A DNA stretch of 64,000 nucleotides from Plotosus lineatus. Its lineage: Eukaryota > Chordata > Actinopteri > Siluriformes > Plotosidae. Below are positions 48,653 through 61,389 of the stretch, piece by piece. The notes beneath the pieces were generated by a model. That model saw only the letters and a program-made list of their open reading frames with translations, did no database searches and was not told the DNA's origin. The stretch is from assembly GCA_024760905.1 (NCBI GenBank), contig CM045751.1:10782501-10846500 (forward strand). The letters are read 5' to 3'. The first letter of the stretch is position 1. Each line of letters opens with the position of its first letter. The position numbers and the translations under genes are program-made.

Positions 48653-49861
48653 ACCAACATTCACCAACTATGCAAATAAATACAACAGTGTGCATGGTGC
48701 ACCACATGGAAGTCTTTGTTTACGGTTCATCCTCTGAGTGGCCATTTTGATTTAATGTCCGCTTCGGAATAAAAAGTTGAGGAGAGCCTCCCAAGATTGC
48801 GCATTTTCTTGGAGGCCTATTAAAATGTGGCATTATATCAACTTGTACTTTCTGGAACCTTTTGTAGTTCCAGCACCAATTTACACCTCTACAAATTAGG
48901 AACTCTCACAATGTGGCGTTAATCTCATCACTCCACCCTTCAAAGCACACTCAAGACATTCACTGAGTGCACTGATTTTACCGCAGCCTTTCTGTGCCAG
49001 TTCACTTTGCTCAGCTCTTCATGGCCTCGTGTTCTGTTACAAGGGTGAGACAGAGCGGCTCACTGCAGTGAATTAACTGATCAGGAGCATCATATCAAGA
49101 AACAAATTTACCATTGTTTGTGTTTCTCTACTTTAAATAATGGCCATAAGAAGCAAAACACTTGCATACTCAAAGTTGCTGTATTCTTTGTAATTAATTT
49201 TACATTAGTTTTTACATTAATTTTACCAGCCAAATTGGTAGAAGTTACACATTTCATTAAGATTCTTTACAAGTAAATAAGTTGGTCATCAAGGACATCC
49301 GTCGCTGTTCACACAGTGCTATGTGAGTGAAATAAACATTTATGGATCAACGAGCAATCATTTTCTGCTAGCAATAAACTCCTTTCCCTGGATTTTATAT
49401 TTCAAGTTTTACCAGGTTTCTGAAATTAAAATCGTCCCTCATCCGCTTTGTTGTCCAGGTTGCCATCATTAAATGAAAAAGATTTGGGTAATTTAATTAG
49501 CATATATTGTAGATATACATCCTATAGCATCCTGTATCATCTGCTGCTCGCATCAGAGAACTTCCTAGGAGAATTAGTAGATGAGTGTTGCACTTGTACA
49601 TCTTTAGTCTGGAAGCACAAGAAAGCAGACACGTAGGTGGAGCTTGGTATTTCAAGTGGGAGGCTAAAGAATCCTGCAGCACAGAGAGGGAGAAAAAGGG
49701 ATCACTTCCTGAAATTACAAGAAAGGAAGGTAGGTTGGCGAGTGAAAAAAAAAAAGGGGGGGGGGGATTGGTGGGGGGTTTGGACGGAATTCAGAATCTG
49801 TCTCGGGTCAGTCGACAGCCTGTCAAGAACCAAGTGGTCAGTGTGCGTGTGCTCTCTGTAT

Positions 49862-49862
<1 letters not shown>

Positions 49863-49911
<49 letters not shown>
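49863..49911. repeat. (CA)n microsatellite
   Basis: About 24 perfect CA units, the longest uninterrupted CA tract in the window. Confidence 0.96.
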
Positions 49912-49912
<1 letters not shown>

Positions 49913-50107
49913 CACTACCCAGTGATTTGCAAATATGCTGTGCGATTCAGGTGGACCTGATTCAGCGAGTGCTCATGAAAAGCCCTTTGTGAGACCTTTC
50001 TTTACTCCTCTAGGCCGAGTGTTCCCCCAGCTCCCCTGATCAGCCTGGAGATCCAGGACAAATCATTATGCAAATATATTTATCTAAAAAAAAAATTTCA
50101 ATAAAAT

Positions 50108-50133
50108 ACACACACACACACACACACACACAC
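50108..50133. repeat. (CA)n microsatellite
   Basis: Thirteen CA units. A GT/TA tract lies at 50229-50264 and another CA tract at 50631-50660. Confidence 0.95.
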
Positions 50134-50228
50134 TCTCCAAAGGGCTAATACAGTATTATGAGATTCTTTTTCAATCGTTACACTAAGTTTAGACTGTTCG
50201 CTTTTTTTAAACTTAAAACAGAAAAAAG

Positions 50229-50264
50229 TTGTGTGTGTGTGTATATATTATATATATATATATA
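50229..50264. repeat. (GT)n(TA)n microsatellite
   Basis: A compound tract of GT then TA dinucleotides, followed by AT-rich sequence. Confidence 0.92.
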
Positions 50265-50630
50265 AATAAATTATTTATTTTTTTAAATTTCATATGAATT
50301 TCAAATATTATTAAAAGTTTGATCCTGAATAAAATAATAATAATATTAAAAAAGTTAAAATCATTAAAAGTTTCCAAACTTAAAAATGATAATATTCCCC
50401 GACATTAAAAAAATCCATTTTTTGGGTGGGGGGGGGCAGCACCTGTCTGGGACTCTATTCTAGAGAAGCCACAAACCGGTTCTTACATTTGATGATAAGA
50501 ACAAATGTTTAAATTACAGTATTCTGTTATTATATTTATCACAGCTCCTTGAGTGTGGATGGAATAAAGCACTCAGTTTCTGTGCATGTATAAACTCAAT
50601 TGTATGGAATAACGTCCTTGCTAATTGACT

Positions 50631-50660
50631 GACACACACACACACACACACACACACACC
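50631..50660. repeat. (CA)n microsatellite
   Basis: Fourteen to fifteen CA units. Confidence 0.95.
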
Positions 50661-51832
50661 ATTGCGTCATTATTTATGGAACTAAAAGGAAATGTCAGGT
50701 TTAGAACTCTGTCTTCTCCATACTGTATAATCACATGGTGTTTAGAGAGCAGCTTTTAAAAGCTCAGCTACATCAAAGAGTAACTGCAAAGCCTTCCAAA
50801 TGAACAACGACAATACAAATAAATTTAAAATGGAATTTAAGTAATTGTCCGAGTGGTAATAAAACACAAAATTAACTTATCTACCAATCACAAACTCACA
50901 CACACACACACAGTCTCTTATGGTGGTTTAACTGGAGTTGGCTTTCGCAAGAAATAGAATGACATCACAAATCAAGTGCACTCAAGCCATCAGCTATACA
51001 AATTCAATGTTACAACTCTATAAACATTCAAATTTACAAATGATTTAAGAAACTAAATAAGAATTGAGGATAAGCAAATAAAATGAACTTGTTCTCAGAA
51101 AAGATCTATAGTTATAGAAACAAGTGTTTTAACAATATCAATTATTACTTTTGGTGTCACTGCAACTTAATTTTAAAGCAAAAATATGGGACAAGCGGTA
51201 CAAGTATGGTCATGGCAAAAACCATGGTACAAGGCCCTGTTTGTTTGGGGTTTTCTGTTTTGTTTTATAAAGTGTGACCCAACATAATTCCAAACTGACA
51301 GGAAACCAACAAGCTGGGGGGAAAAGCATTCCAACCAAGAGAACACCATCTCAGCACCGACCGCAGACTGGCCGGAAGCCTCTTTGGACTACTCTACTCG
51401 TCATTAGACTAAAAGCACCTCTGGGTCCATACAAAAAGAAAAAAAAGAAAAGAAAAACCCCTACACAATGAATCATCACTCATCTTTTGAAACAAATATT
51501 AAAAAATCTGATATTTTTGACACACCATTGCGAGCACCACCTACCATGCCTCAATTGCCTTGATCACTGGAGATGTCAAACGGATTATTTTAAATTTCCA
51601 GAATTTCTTTAATGAATTACAGAAATTGTGTTTTTAAAAAAATAATGAATAGATTTGGCTTTCGATTGTACTGGCTCCCAGCATCGCTCATAAAAGCTGC
51701 ACAAAGCATTTTTATTTTATTACTCGACAGCTGCCTCCATGCCAATGATGAGAATCAGACTCCAGAAGGGAATACATGAGTCATCCTGAAACAACCTCTA
51801 AAACAGCTTTCAGTATTTCGCATACTGTAATA

Positions 51833-52035
51833 CAGGGCTTCCCATCCTGTTCCTGGTGATCTGCCGTCACGAAGACAGTCACTCTAATCCGACCGTTCAA
51901 CCTTCTCCTTCTACAACACTACAAGACCTGGAAATGAAGACTTAAAAGCGATGATTGGATTTTGTCATATGGGCCCCATTTAAGGTTGGAGGGAAAACCT
52001 TCAGGAAGGTAGATCACCAGGACTGGACACCCCTG
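51833..52035. mobile_element. hAT MITE, 203 bp
   Basis: The ends CAGGGCTTCCCATCCTGTTC and AGGACTGGACACCCCTG are imperfect inverted repeats. The flanking 8-bp duplication is CTGTAATA (51825-51832) and CTGTAACA (52036-52043), one mismatch. Non-coding. Confidence 0.85.
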
Positions 52036-52164
52036 CTGTAACACATCCCACATCACTAGTTTGTTCAGACAAGTGGTTTGTACCAGGAGTACAATCAGGA
52101 TTCAGTGTAAATGTCGAAAAGCTGACATAACTAAATTGGTCACCACATGTAAAGTCTATGGACT

Positions 52165-52500
52165 TGCAGTGGTGGTCTAGGGCGCTGGATCGCTGATCCA
52201 AAGGTTGGGGGTTCGATTCCCACTCTCCACAAGGTTGTCACTGTCCTCCCCAGTGCAGCTAACTGGGTTATCAAAGGCCGGCCATGTCTCTCACCGTCTA
52301 TGGTGTGAGGCATGTAAAAGAACCATTGCTGACTTTCGACAAGAGTAGGCTGCAAAGCCGGTGGTGTGTTTTCCGCCCTGATTGGCCTGGCGAGCTGTCC
52401 AGGGTGTACTCTGCCCTCGCCCGAAGTTTGCTGGGATGGGCGCCAGCCTCCCCGCGGCCCTAATTAGAATTAAGCGGTTACAGAAAATGAACTGAACTGA
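52165..52500 (+). repeat. SINE family B, well preserved
   Basis: The head lacks a few bases, but the B box (GGGGGTTCGATTCCC) and the body closely match the family A copy at 24007 up to about 52378. From there the tail is V-SINE-like (GGCCTGGCGAGCTGTCCAGG to TTAAGCGGTTACAGAAAATG). This is the best copy for locating the A/B switch point. Confidence 0.93.
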
Positions 52501-52517
52501 TGAATGTAAACTTAGTA

Positions 52518-53352
52518 CAGTGGTACCTTGACTTGCGAAATTTAATCCTTTAAGCGGGCGAGCTAGTACGCCGAAAAGTTTGTTCAATGAAACAATTATT
52601 CCCATAAGAAAAACCAGAAAACCAATTAAATCCTCCCAAACTCATAACCTGCAACAAATATATATATATTTATTTGACCGAATATATTAAAGATAAATAT
52701 GTAAAAACAAAGATTTCATAATAATAAATGGAAATTAACATTAATAATAAAACAATAAGTTAACTAACCCTTCCGATCATCAACTGCGGCGAAAATGTCA
52801 TGCGAGCAGGCAGGTAGTGGTGCATAACCAGAGAATTTTATGCGTGTGCATGCTACGAATGCCAGCGAGGAAAGGCTCGTGGTGAGCTCCCACAAGGCAA
52901 GTGTTTTGCAAATAGTCAGGGGGGCACTGTATGATGCCAAGGGGTGGGGGGGGCACGTATGACCCTGGGGAACATGCTTTTTTTGCCATACTGTACTAGA
53001 ATTAAGTGTAATTGCACATCCACTCCAGTAGTAGTTGGCAGTGTCGCTCTCATTGTCACGCAATGATGTAAGGGGGGGGGGACTGAGCAAACAATATGAA
53101 GTACAGTAAATACTATTTATATATGCGAGTGTGGGGCGTGAAATGTTTTTTTTTCCTTTGTAGAGAAACACTGCACAAGAAGTTCTTGGAGCATGGAGGA
53201 ATACGAGGCTAATCGGCATGGAAAAGCCATTTCCCCAGCAGAGCTCGTAAATCAAAATTTTGCTCGTTGGATGGGGCAGATTTTTGGTGGGATTGAAGCT
53301 TGTATCATGGAAAATTCGTGATAAAAGACACTCGTAAGTCAAGGTACCAGTG
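52518..53352. mobile_element. Tigger-like MITE, 835 bp
   Basis: The ends CAGTGGTACCTTGACTTGCG and (reverse) CACTGGTACCTTGACTTACG are inverted repeats with two mismatches in 20. TA lies on both sides (52516-52517, 53353-53354). No transposase frame survives, and the long open frame on the minus strand has no family motif. Confidence 0.9.
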
Positions 53353-53715
53353 TAGTTCTTCCTATATATTTGGTTTAACTTTTTTTTTTTTTGAAACACA
53401 TTTACCATTTAAAAATTCTTAAAAATATGCTCACACTCCTTTGTAATACACACAAATCCGTGTTATGACTTTTAATTAAACAAACAAAACAAAACAAAAA
53501 CACTGACAATGAAGGCTTGATTCATTAATTTGGACACAAATCACAAATTCAAAAGAAAAAAAAAGTAATTTTTAATATTGCAAGACAAGCCCTTTCGAGA
53601 ACAAAATATTTATTTTGGGATAAATTAAGACTAACTCCATCAAATAAAACAAAAATTCAATCCACAAAATATATAACAGAACAAAAGTTTTTACATCAGA
53701 CCCACAGCCCAGAAA

Positions 53716-54025
53716 AACCAGGGTCATGGGGAAGCTGGCGCACATCTCAGTCGACTCTGGGCGAGGACAGGGTACACCCTGGAGAACACGCCAGGCCATC
53801 GCAGGGCCAACACTCACACAACCATTCATACTCGCACTCAGACCTTGGGGTGATTTGCAACAGTCAATTAACCTATGGTGCTTGTTTTTGGACTGTTGGA
53901 GGAAACCAGCATACTCCAAGGAAACCCATGTAAGCACAGGGAGGAACATGCAAACGCCACACAGAAACGCCCGAGCTTCTTGCTGTGATTCGGATGTGCT
54001 AACCACTACGCCATTGTGCCGCCGT
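53716..54025 (-). repeat. V-SINE (Mermaid/HE1-like), nearly full length
   Basis: This is the most complete V-SINE here. The left part is the L2-like tail (GGGTACACCCTGGAGAACAC, then GCCAGGCCATCGCAGGGCC). The core is TTTTTGGACTGTTGGAGGAA, and the right part is the tRNA-derived head. Its tail is the same as that of SINE family B. Confidence 0.9.
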
Positions 54026-54595
54026 AATACTGTGTTAATTTGTGTGAAAATATTCACCTTGTTTAAATTTGTAGCTTTTTCAGAGTGGAATAAATTATCA
54101 GTTTACAACAGTGGTCATGGTGTGTTCCTCACAACATTTACAAAATGTTGTATTTTTTAGGATCCCCAAATTTCCACTTTGCTTCAGTAATGTCTGCTTA
54201 CTCATAACAGCAATCGCAATAAAGAACAACAACAAAAAAATTTCCAACTTGTTTCTGAATGCAGCAATTTGTTCCACGATATGTACACATTAGATGCATT
54301 GAAGTATTTAGGGTGACGTGTTAGAAAGCGAGTCCATATGGGGGAGGGGTGGTGTTAATACTTTAATAGACATACTGTATATGACAAATGAATGAAGTTT
54401 TCAGCACACATACTCAATGTGGAAGTGATGTCCACTCTGAGCTCATCTCCGAGCTTGTTTTTGCTTGTCTAGACACACACACACACGCAGATTAGGAAAA
54501 GCGGTGTTTTTGCGTATGTGTCTGCATGCGCGAGTATTTTTATGTGCATTTATTCTATTTAATGTGTGCAGGACATGACCAAAAACAGCATATAT

Positions 54596-54836
54596 TAATT
54601 CATTCATTAATTATCTAAACCACTTAATCCTAATTAGTGTCACGAGGAGGCCGGCACCTATTTCAGCCAACTCTGGGTGAGGGCAGTGTATACCTTGGAC
54701 AGCTCACCAGGTCATCACATGGCCAACAGTCACACAATCGTTCACACTTACACTTAGAGGCAATTTGGAACAGCCAGTTCGCCCACTGTGCTTGTTTTTG
54801 GACTGTGGGATGAAACCCAAGCAAGCACAGGGAAAG
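54596..54836 (-). repeat. V-SINE, head missing
   Basis: It starts with the ATTCATTCATTAATTATCTA tail end, then CACTTAATCCTAATTAGTGT, the tail and the core (TTTTTGGACTGTGGGATGAA). It breaks before the tRNA head. Confidence 0.88.
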
Positions 54837-54839
54837 TAG

Positions 54840-55165
54840 TAGTAGTAGATTTATATTGCGCTTTATCCATCCTGAATATTATGCTCAAAGGGCACTGGGG
54901 AGTGTTCAGTTAATGATGATAACTCTTCATTGTCAAAGTACATTACATACATGGAATTTGTTGGGTTTTTTTTGTGCTCTGGGCACCTGTCGCCACTGTG
55001 CAGTGCCAGTTATTGTGTTGTTCTATCCTTTGATGTGGAGCGCCAAGCAGGAAGCAACAACCGCCAAATTTTAACGTCTTATGGTATGACGCAGTCGGAT
55101 TCGAACTCCGACCTTCCAAAGGATAAAGCGGACGCTCTCCCAACGGAGCTAAATCCCTGGAAAGG
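54840..55165 (-). repeat. tRNA-derived SINE with well-kept A and B boxes
   Basis: On the minus strand the sequence starting near 55157 reads GGGATTTAGCTCCGTTGGGA, giving a D-arm (GCTC/GAGC) and A box. Further on GTCGG / CCGAC pair as a T-arm around GTTCGAATC. The first seven bases do not pair with any acceptor 3' half and the T-loop is two bases too long, so this is not a working tRNA. The far end has a TTTATATTGCGCTTTATCC motif. I judge it a SINE, but cannot name the family. Confidence 0.5.
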
Positions 55166-55277
55166 ATGCGATAGGAACCTGGGCCATTTGTAGAACCATG
55201 CTGATGACACAAATAAGTGATGGCAAAATCACAGAGGTCATTGCTTGGAGCTATTTTTAATAATAATATGTAATAGT

Positions 55278-55467
55278 AGTATGCTGAGGCTGGAACTACC
55301 AGGCAGAAGACCTAGAGGAAGACTAAAGAGGAGATTTATGGATGTGGTGAAGGAGGACATGAAGGTAGTCGGTGTAAGAGAAGATGATGCAGAGGATAGG
55401 GTGAGATGGAGGCAGATGATTCGCTGTGGCGACCCCTGAAGGCAACAGCCGAAAGGAAAAGAAGATA
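55278..55467 (+). mobile_element. RTE-like LINE, 3' end only
   Basis: The frame reads LRLELPGRRPRGRLKRRFMD and VRWRQMIRCGDP-stop, then CAACAGCCGAAAGGAAAAGA. It closely matches the last 190 bp of the copy at 38179-39041. Strong 5' truncation is usual for such LINEs. No clear target duplication. Confidence 0.88.
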
Positions 55468-55469
55468 CA

Positions 55470-56724
55470 GCCACACAAATATAGGCATTTTAGGTCATCT
55501 GGAGTGTTCAGAATCATAGTTTTCTTACAATAGTCCTACGTTTGCCTTTGGATAAACCAATGAGACTGATATGACACTAATTGAGCCAACAACTTATTAC
55601 CAAGATTTTGCAGGTTGCTTCTGAAAGAGGCTTATGGGGTAATGGTTGCAGCTCAACAATCCTGTTACTGCAGGATCATCTCTTCTGTATCGTGCTTTCC
55701 CTGCCCAATCATACAATTTTCAAGACATGATTATCTGTTATTTACCTAATTAGTTCAGTCAGGTATATATAAAGAACAAGAAAATGTCGACGACAGAGGC
55801 ACTTCAGAACTGGGGTTTGGAATCCACGGGGTAAGGAAATTTTTTTGCCAAAAACATTCATCCAAAATAAACTCCAAAGGAGGGCTACATAAGAGAAAGA
55901 AAAGTCTTGGTAACACTGAAGAAAAATGATCTGGACCTGAAGATAGCTATTGGTTTTAAACTGGCTACATCGGTAAACTTAATTCAGTATATTGTTCATT
56001 TGAACACTTCAACATGACATCAAACGAAATACATCAACATACAAAGTCAAAGCAAACCTACAGGAGTCATCTTTATCTCTGCAGCTGGTCAAATCTCTAC
56101 ATCTTGCACTTGGGTGTGTACGCCATCAGTTTGTGCATTTGTTACTTTACACGACAGCAAAAGTTATCAAGATGGAATGCAGGCGCATGGGTCAGTTACT
56201 CCTGTCCATCAACCAAAGACAAACATCCTCTTTTTTTGGATTTCGTGGATAAACAGACCCTCCAGCTGGTTTCTCAGCCATTACATGTAATGCACGCTGA
56301 AAACGGCAGAGTTCTTCCAAAGTTGATAGCAACGATTGTACGGAGTGCTTTTGGATGCTACAGCTTTAAACATTAATGAAACTACAAAACACAGACCTAT
56401 TCCAAAATGTCCTTTCCACATTTGAAGTGGAAATAGAGGAGTGTCCTGTCTGCTGAATGCACCCCAGACCTCGTCAATATCGGTCCCTGATCTCACGGAT
56501 GCTGTTCTTGCCAATCGAACACAGAGCCACATAGAAAAATCAAGTGCAAAGCCTTCCAGCAGATACACCTTTGTTGACATTTTCACTCTACACATACACA
56601 ACAGACAATATATATAAGGCAGAAACCTGTATTTAACCAGGTGATAACTCTGATCATAAATCGGTCATGTGCTTAATGGTTGTGTAATGTTACTTGTAGT
56701 GTGTCCTTACAACTGAACAAGCAC
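55470..56724. other. stretch without recognised elements
   Basis: It contains a 120-codon frame (56014-56376, plus) of no recognised family. No SINE, LINE or inverted-repeat end is visible. Confidence 0.45.
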
Positions 56725-56910
56725 AGAGCTTCTCAACCCTGGTCCAAGAGGACCCCATGTCCAGCACATTTTAATTCTCCTTTGCTCAATCACACCCTCT
56801 CTGTAAGAATATGAAGCCCTGTTAATTCGTTGAGTATTTGAATAAGGGGTGTGGGTAACAAAGAATATACGAAAGTGTGAAAGGCAGGACCAACATTGGG
56901 AACCCCTACA
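56725..56910. mobile_element. probable decayed hAT MITE
   Basis: The left side (GAGCTTCTCAACCCTGGTCC) and right side (GGACCAACATTGGGAACCCC) are recognisable as the ends of a common fish hAT MITE type. I could not find an intact 8-bp duplication. Confidence 0.6.
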
Positions 56911-56914
56911 CTAG

Positions 56915-58835
56915 TGCATCCTTTTAAACATCTAAATATAGTCCAAATAAGATTACCCTGAGTACAGCTTTATTTCATGAACATCATTTCAATTTTCAAA
57001 AATGTATTAGAAAGCCATAGCGCATTCTATTCCTCAACTTTTCCACTGACGCATCAAATTCAGATCAAGCAGAAATTATTTATAACTTGTTTCTGAGGTA
57101 CTGCAGTTTAGATTCATTTAATCCCACCCGCTTCCCTGGAATCAAAATGTAAAAACTTAGCAATATAATTCCACTCCTGGAAGTAAACTTAAGATCCCTA
57201 CTTTGTGATCTGCTACTCTAAACTGCCCCATCATCTTTACTCCAAAATGTTCCATGTGATTTAAAAATCATCATTTCTGAAGATTTGAAGATGTACACAG
57301 ACAACAGGATGCATGGTGAAATCTTCCCAGTCAAGTCAACATACCAGGAATATTTTAGTTATCACAGCACCAATAAATGGGATGGAAATGTTCCCTAAAC
57401 CAGTGGGTTGTTTTCAGAGAAGCGGGCAGCATGACGGCGCAATGATGAAGGGCAGATACACTGTGCTGTGCCGCACTGCAGTTCTACCCTAGTAGCTTCG
57501 GCAGACTTCCCTACGCCAAGCCTGGCAGTCATCCAGCATCGGCTCAGCTTCAATCTCGCGACGCTTAATTAAAAAGAGGTGCATGGCCACAGGGAGGCCT
57601 GACACACACAGAAAAGAATCACAGCCTCCCGAGCAAAGCCCAAATACAGGACACACACCCTACATATACCCTGCTGTAAGGAGATGGGATCTGTCATGCC
57701 ATGTTCAACAGCATATAATGTTGACAGGTATGATCGACAAATGTGTACCAAAAAACAATGCCTTATTTAAGACAGAGCGGGTTTAGATGTAAAAATGTAT
57801 TTATTTTAATAAAAGAACAACCCAAAATTCACTTGATCCTTAAATCCTGAAGAAAAGCACTTTTACCACAGGGATGACCACAGAATGTTTTATCCAACAA
57901 GGCTCCAAAGAAGTGATAAAGTAAACAAGAGGAAACTAAGCCATCTCATTGTATTACCATCCTATGCACAGTACAACATAGTAGTGGAAGGAGGAAAAAT
58001 GCTTTATAAAAGCCTTAGATACGGAAAGATGTACCAGGTTTGCTGCCTCATAAGCACGAGACACATCCAGGACCTTTCACAAACACAGCTCATGGCAGAC
58101 TGCTGAGAGCAAATGTGACAACAGACCGATGCAGTGACGCCACAGCATCATATTACACTAAACAGAGTTTAAAAAAAAAAACACAGTAGAGTGCTGGCCC
58201 CGAGCTCAGATGCTGTTATTATTAGTACACGGCCTGCCCAGAAAGCGTGGTGGAGACAGGGCAGGATCAGCCATCGCCCCTTGGTCCTGTTTTTGGCGGG
58301 AGATTTCTCTCCACCCACTGTCTGGACAATGACCCTGACTTGGGCCAAACAGGAAACTCTTGTCCACAAAACACATAATTCCTGAACAGTGGAGTTTATT
58401 TTGAGAAGCATGACTATTTCACAAAAGACGAAAATGTACACACAAACAGCAAAGGAGGTTTAATCAACAAATATATCCCATAATAAACAACCTATCACAC
58501 AAGAACACCATTTCCTCTGGGTCAGATATGAAGTCCTAACAGCATACATGCCTTTAAAGCAGAAGAACATTCCACTAGCTGGTCAATCCTCACTGGAAGT
58601 GGAAGCCTTCCAACCAATTAGAAGCCACATGTGACGGTCCACTTAAAGGCTGAGATCAATGGATTAAACATGTGGAATCACATGTGGCTCTACTTAAGTT
58701 GGAATGAACATCAAGATCAGACTTGGGTCTTGGTGAACAATACTGGACACTAAAAATGACAAACAAATTAATATGGTTAATGCTTAAAAAACAAAAATAT
58801 GACTAGCCTACCTTCAAAAAAGGAACAAAAATACA
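56915..58835. other. stretch without recognised elements
   Basis: Mostly unique-looking sequence with an A-run at 58171-58180. No supported gene or repeat. Confidence 0.45.
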
Positions 58836-58841
58836 AATATA

Positions 58842-59214
58842 CAGGGATTTGTGCTTCAATTCATGCGGCTTCAGTGCACCAAGTTTTTTTGTTTTATATT
58901 CATCGAATTTAAAAAAATTAAGGACGAATATGGGAAAAAGTGAAGGAAAAATGCTGCAAAACAAAGCCAATTATGCAAAAAAAAACAAAACCCCAAAACC
59001 TCCCAACAAAACTAGTTACATTTTTGTGAGGTGCGCACCTGCACGCATCTGTATGTATACTTACATCTTGTGCATTATTTTTAAATGTTTAATTGTTATG
59101 ATAAGCATTTATAGCATTGACAGAGGGGGGTTGGGGGGGTGGATCCTAGTTCGCGGATTTTGGTGATCGCGTGAGAATCTTGGTCCAATTACTGCGGAAA
59201 GTGAGGAATCCCTG
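58842..59214 (-). mobile_element. GGGATCCCTC-family MITE, reverse, 373 bp
   Basis: The left end is CAGGGATTTGTGCTTCAATT and the right end GCGGAAAGTGAGGAATCCCTG, the family ends in opposite order. TA lies on both sides (58840-58841, 59215-59216). The interior CATTTTTGTGAGGTGCGCAC matches the other copies. Confidence 0.85.
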
Positions 59215-59219
59215 TAATC

Positions 59220-61100
59220 TGTTACACCACAGCCAATGTCAATTTCATACTGTTTTTTTTTTTTTTTTAAAATCAAGAACAAAACCAGAAGACAAGAAAA
59301 CTAACTAGCTTTATCTCATTGACGCTGTATTTTTATCAGTAATGTCCATGGACAGGTGACCAGAGACGCTTTCTTGTTCCGATTCCTCTGGCATTGGTGC
59401 CCCACTTCTCTTTCTCTCCCAGCACAGAGCTCAGAGTTTCTACATTGTGCACAAGTTTTACAATTTAAAAAAAAAGAAATAAAAAAAGCAATAACTACTC
59501 CAAATATTACAAATATTCCAAAGCCACTGACCACATCTTTATGTCCTATAAAAAAAAAAATAAAAAAAGACAAACATATGGATGTTCATGACAAACTGTT
59601 CTTACGAACTGAGATGCACAGCCAGGCAAAGAATGATTTCAAAGCGTGTGATAAGTTTGCGATACTAAGAGGCCAAAGCTTATGATAAGCGGCCCATTTC
59701 CTGTTGCAACCTGGCCATTAGGAAAACAGTCTTGAGGGCAGAATGCAGACAGGAGGTAGACACAAGCAGCCGAACAAATGATCATTACCACGCCACACAT
59801 GCTGGATCTCAGAGAGTAATAAGCCCAATACATTCATGCTGACACTCTGTTCTCGGATATACAGTGATATTTGGTTTGAAACAGTATTTCAGATGTTAAA
59901 GCAGCCATGTAAATAGAGGCAGTACCATTCATAAAGCAACATGCGGACAGCTGTCTTCTGAAGTCCCATATTTTACCCACAACTGAAGGCAGCGTCACAT
60001 GCTTCCTTCTCAGGGAAGGCAAGCCTGTAATTTTCTTTACTAGCTCGAATCCCATTAAAAGGCTGAACACATCCTCCTATAGAATTTTACATCAGTAATG
60101 TAGTATTTTATACCATATATGTTGTGCGTTGATGAAGATATTGGAAATTGTTGTCAAAAATGAAAACATCAGAATGTTTTTTGCTTTAGCTTTTTATTAG
60201 CTGTCGAGGTCAGACCATAATGGTATCAAAAATATGGGCTCATATCCAACAAAAACACAGTCCCATCACATACAGCACATGCCAAACGAAGAGCTTGAAA
60301 GAAGTTAAAAGCTCCTTAGGGTTCATATTTGGGTTTTTAAGTCCATAAACAGTACCACCTGCTGAATGAAATAACTCTCCAATTGATCAGGAAAACAATG
60401 CCAGATGCAACGCCTGTGATGTCACTATTATTGCAACAATATTTATATAAATCAAAACTGCTGACCACATGCATAGTTCAAAAATACATCACAGCATTAA
60501 GTAATAGATTCTCTGAACTCTCCCCAAGAGCATTATGAAACTGGCCAATGTCTGCTCTTAATAAATAAAATGAATGGCTTCACCTGGCAAATCAAGACGA
60601 CGTCTCTGGAACCAACTATGGATGAAAATTCTGTAACCAAAAATGTCCAGCATGTCTTCTGAAGTGTTCAGGCAGGTCGCAAATCCAGTTACACTCCGCG
60701 GTTCAGCAGATCAGACTCTGACCTGGAAAGCTCTTCAAACTTTCTAAGACCTGTCGAGTTCTTGTTATCTCGTCACTGGTCTGTGTACAGATTCCACAGA
60801 GTACATGCAAAGATTGGAAATGAGATATAACCATTTTTCACACGTCTTCAAGAGAGGGACAGAGTAATGTAGATTTTTTTTTTCAGACACGAAAGTAAAA
60901 TAAAAGCATCATGTCTGTACCTTCAGAGGACGGAGCACCGAAGAGAGGACTGGTTAGCTTATTTCAGGCACCTGGGGTCTTTCTCATTGACAGGAGGTCA
61001 GTCCATGATTCCTCATATCATATATCAGTATTATCTCCTTGCCCTAAACTAACTGCATGCCTTCATTGGGGAACCAAGATTAAAATGATTTTGTAATTAA
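59220..61100. other. stretch without recognised elements
   Basis: A/T homopolymers (59250-59268, 59548-59568) and unique-looking sequence. I found no upstream MYO9A exon that I could defend. Confidence 0.45.
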
Positions 61101-61111
61101 ACAATGTGGTG

Positions 61112-61388
61112 TAAACAGGTTGTCACTGCCCCCCCCCCAGTACAGTACATCCAACTAGGTGATCAAAGGCCAGCCATGTTTCTCACTGTCTATGGTGAGA
61201 GGTTCATGTAAAAGAATCACTGCTGACTTGACAAGAGTCGCTGCATAGTCATCAGCATGTTCCTGCCCTGCAATGGCCTGGCGATCAATCTTGAGTGTAC
61301 CCTACCCACGTACAGAGTCGGTTGAGATGGACTCCAGCCTCCCCGTGACCCTAATTAGCATTAAGCGGTTCAGAAAATCAACGATGAA
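61112..61388 (+). repeat. SINE family B, head missing
   Basis: It starts at GGTTGTCACTGCCCCCCCCC within the body, with a C-run at the variable site, and runs through TTCCTGCCCTGCAATGGCCT into the V-SINE-type tail (CCCTAATTAGCATTAAGCGG). The tRNA head is absent. Confidence 0.85.
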
Positions 61389-61389
61389 A

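Larger units (their letters stand above)
48660..51820. other. stretch with microsatellites only
   Basis: Apart from the CA and TA tracts listed separately and a G-run near 49758, I see no gene or element. Confidence 0.5.

Noticed and set aside
52764..53408. 214-codon open frame on the minus strand
   Set aside because: It lies almost wholly inside the 52518-53352 MITE and runs past its end. It has no transposase motif.
55085..55157. Possible functional tRNA gene
   Set aside because: The acceptor halves do not pair and the T-loop has two extra bases; I treat it as a SINE head.
55900..55975. Possible Tigger N-terminal segment (KEKSLVTLKKNDLDLKIAIGF)
   Set aside because: The likeness to a pogo-type helix-turn-helix is too weak to claim, and no transposon ends lie nearby.
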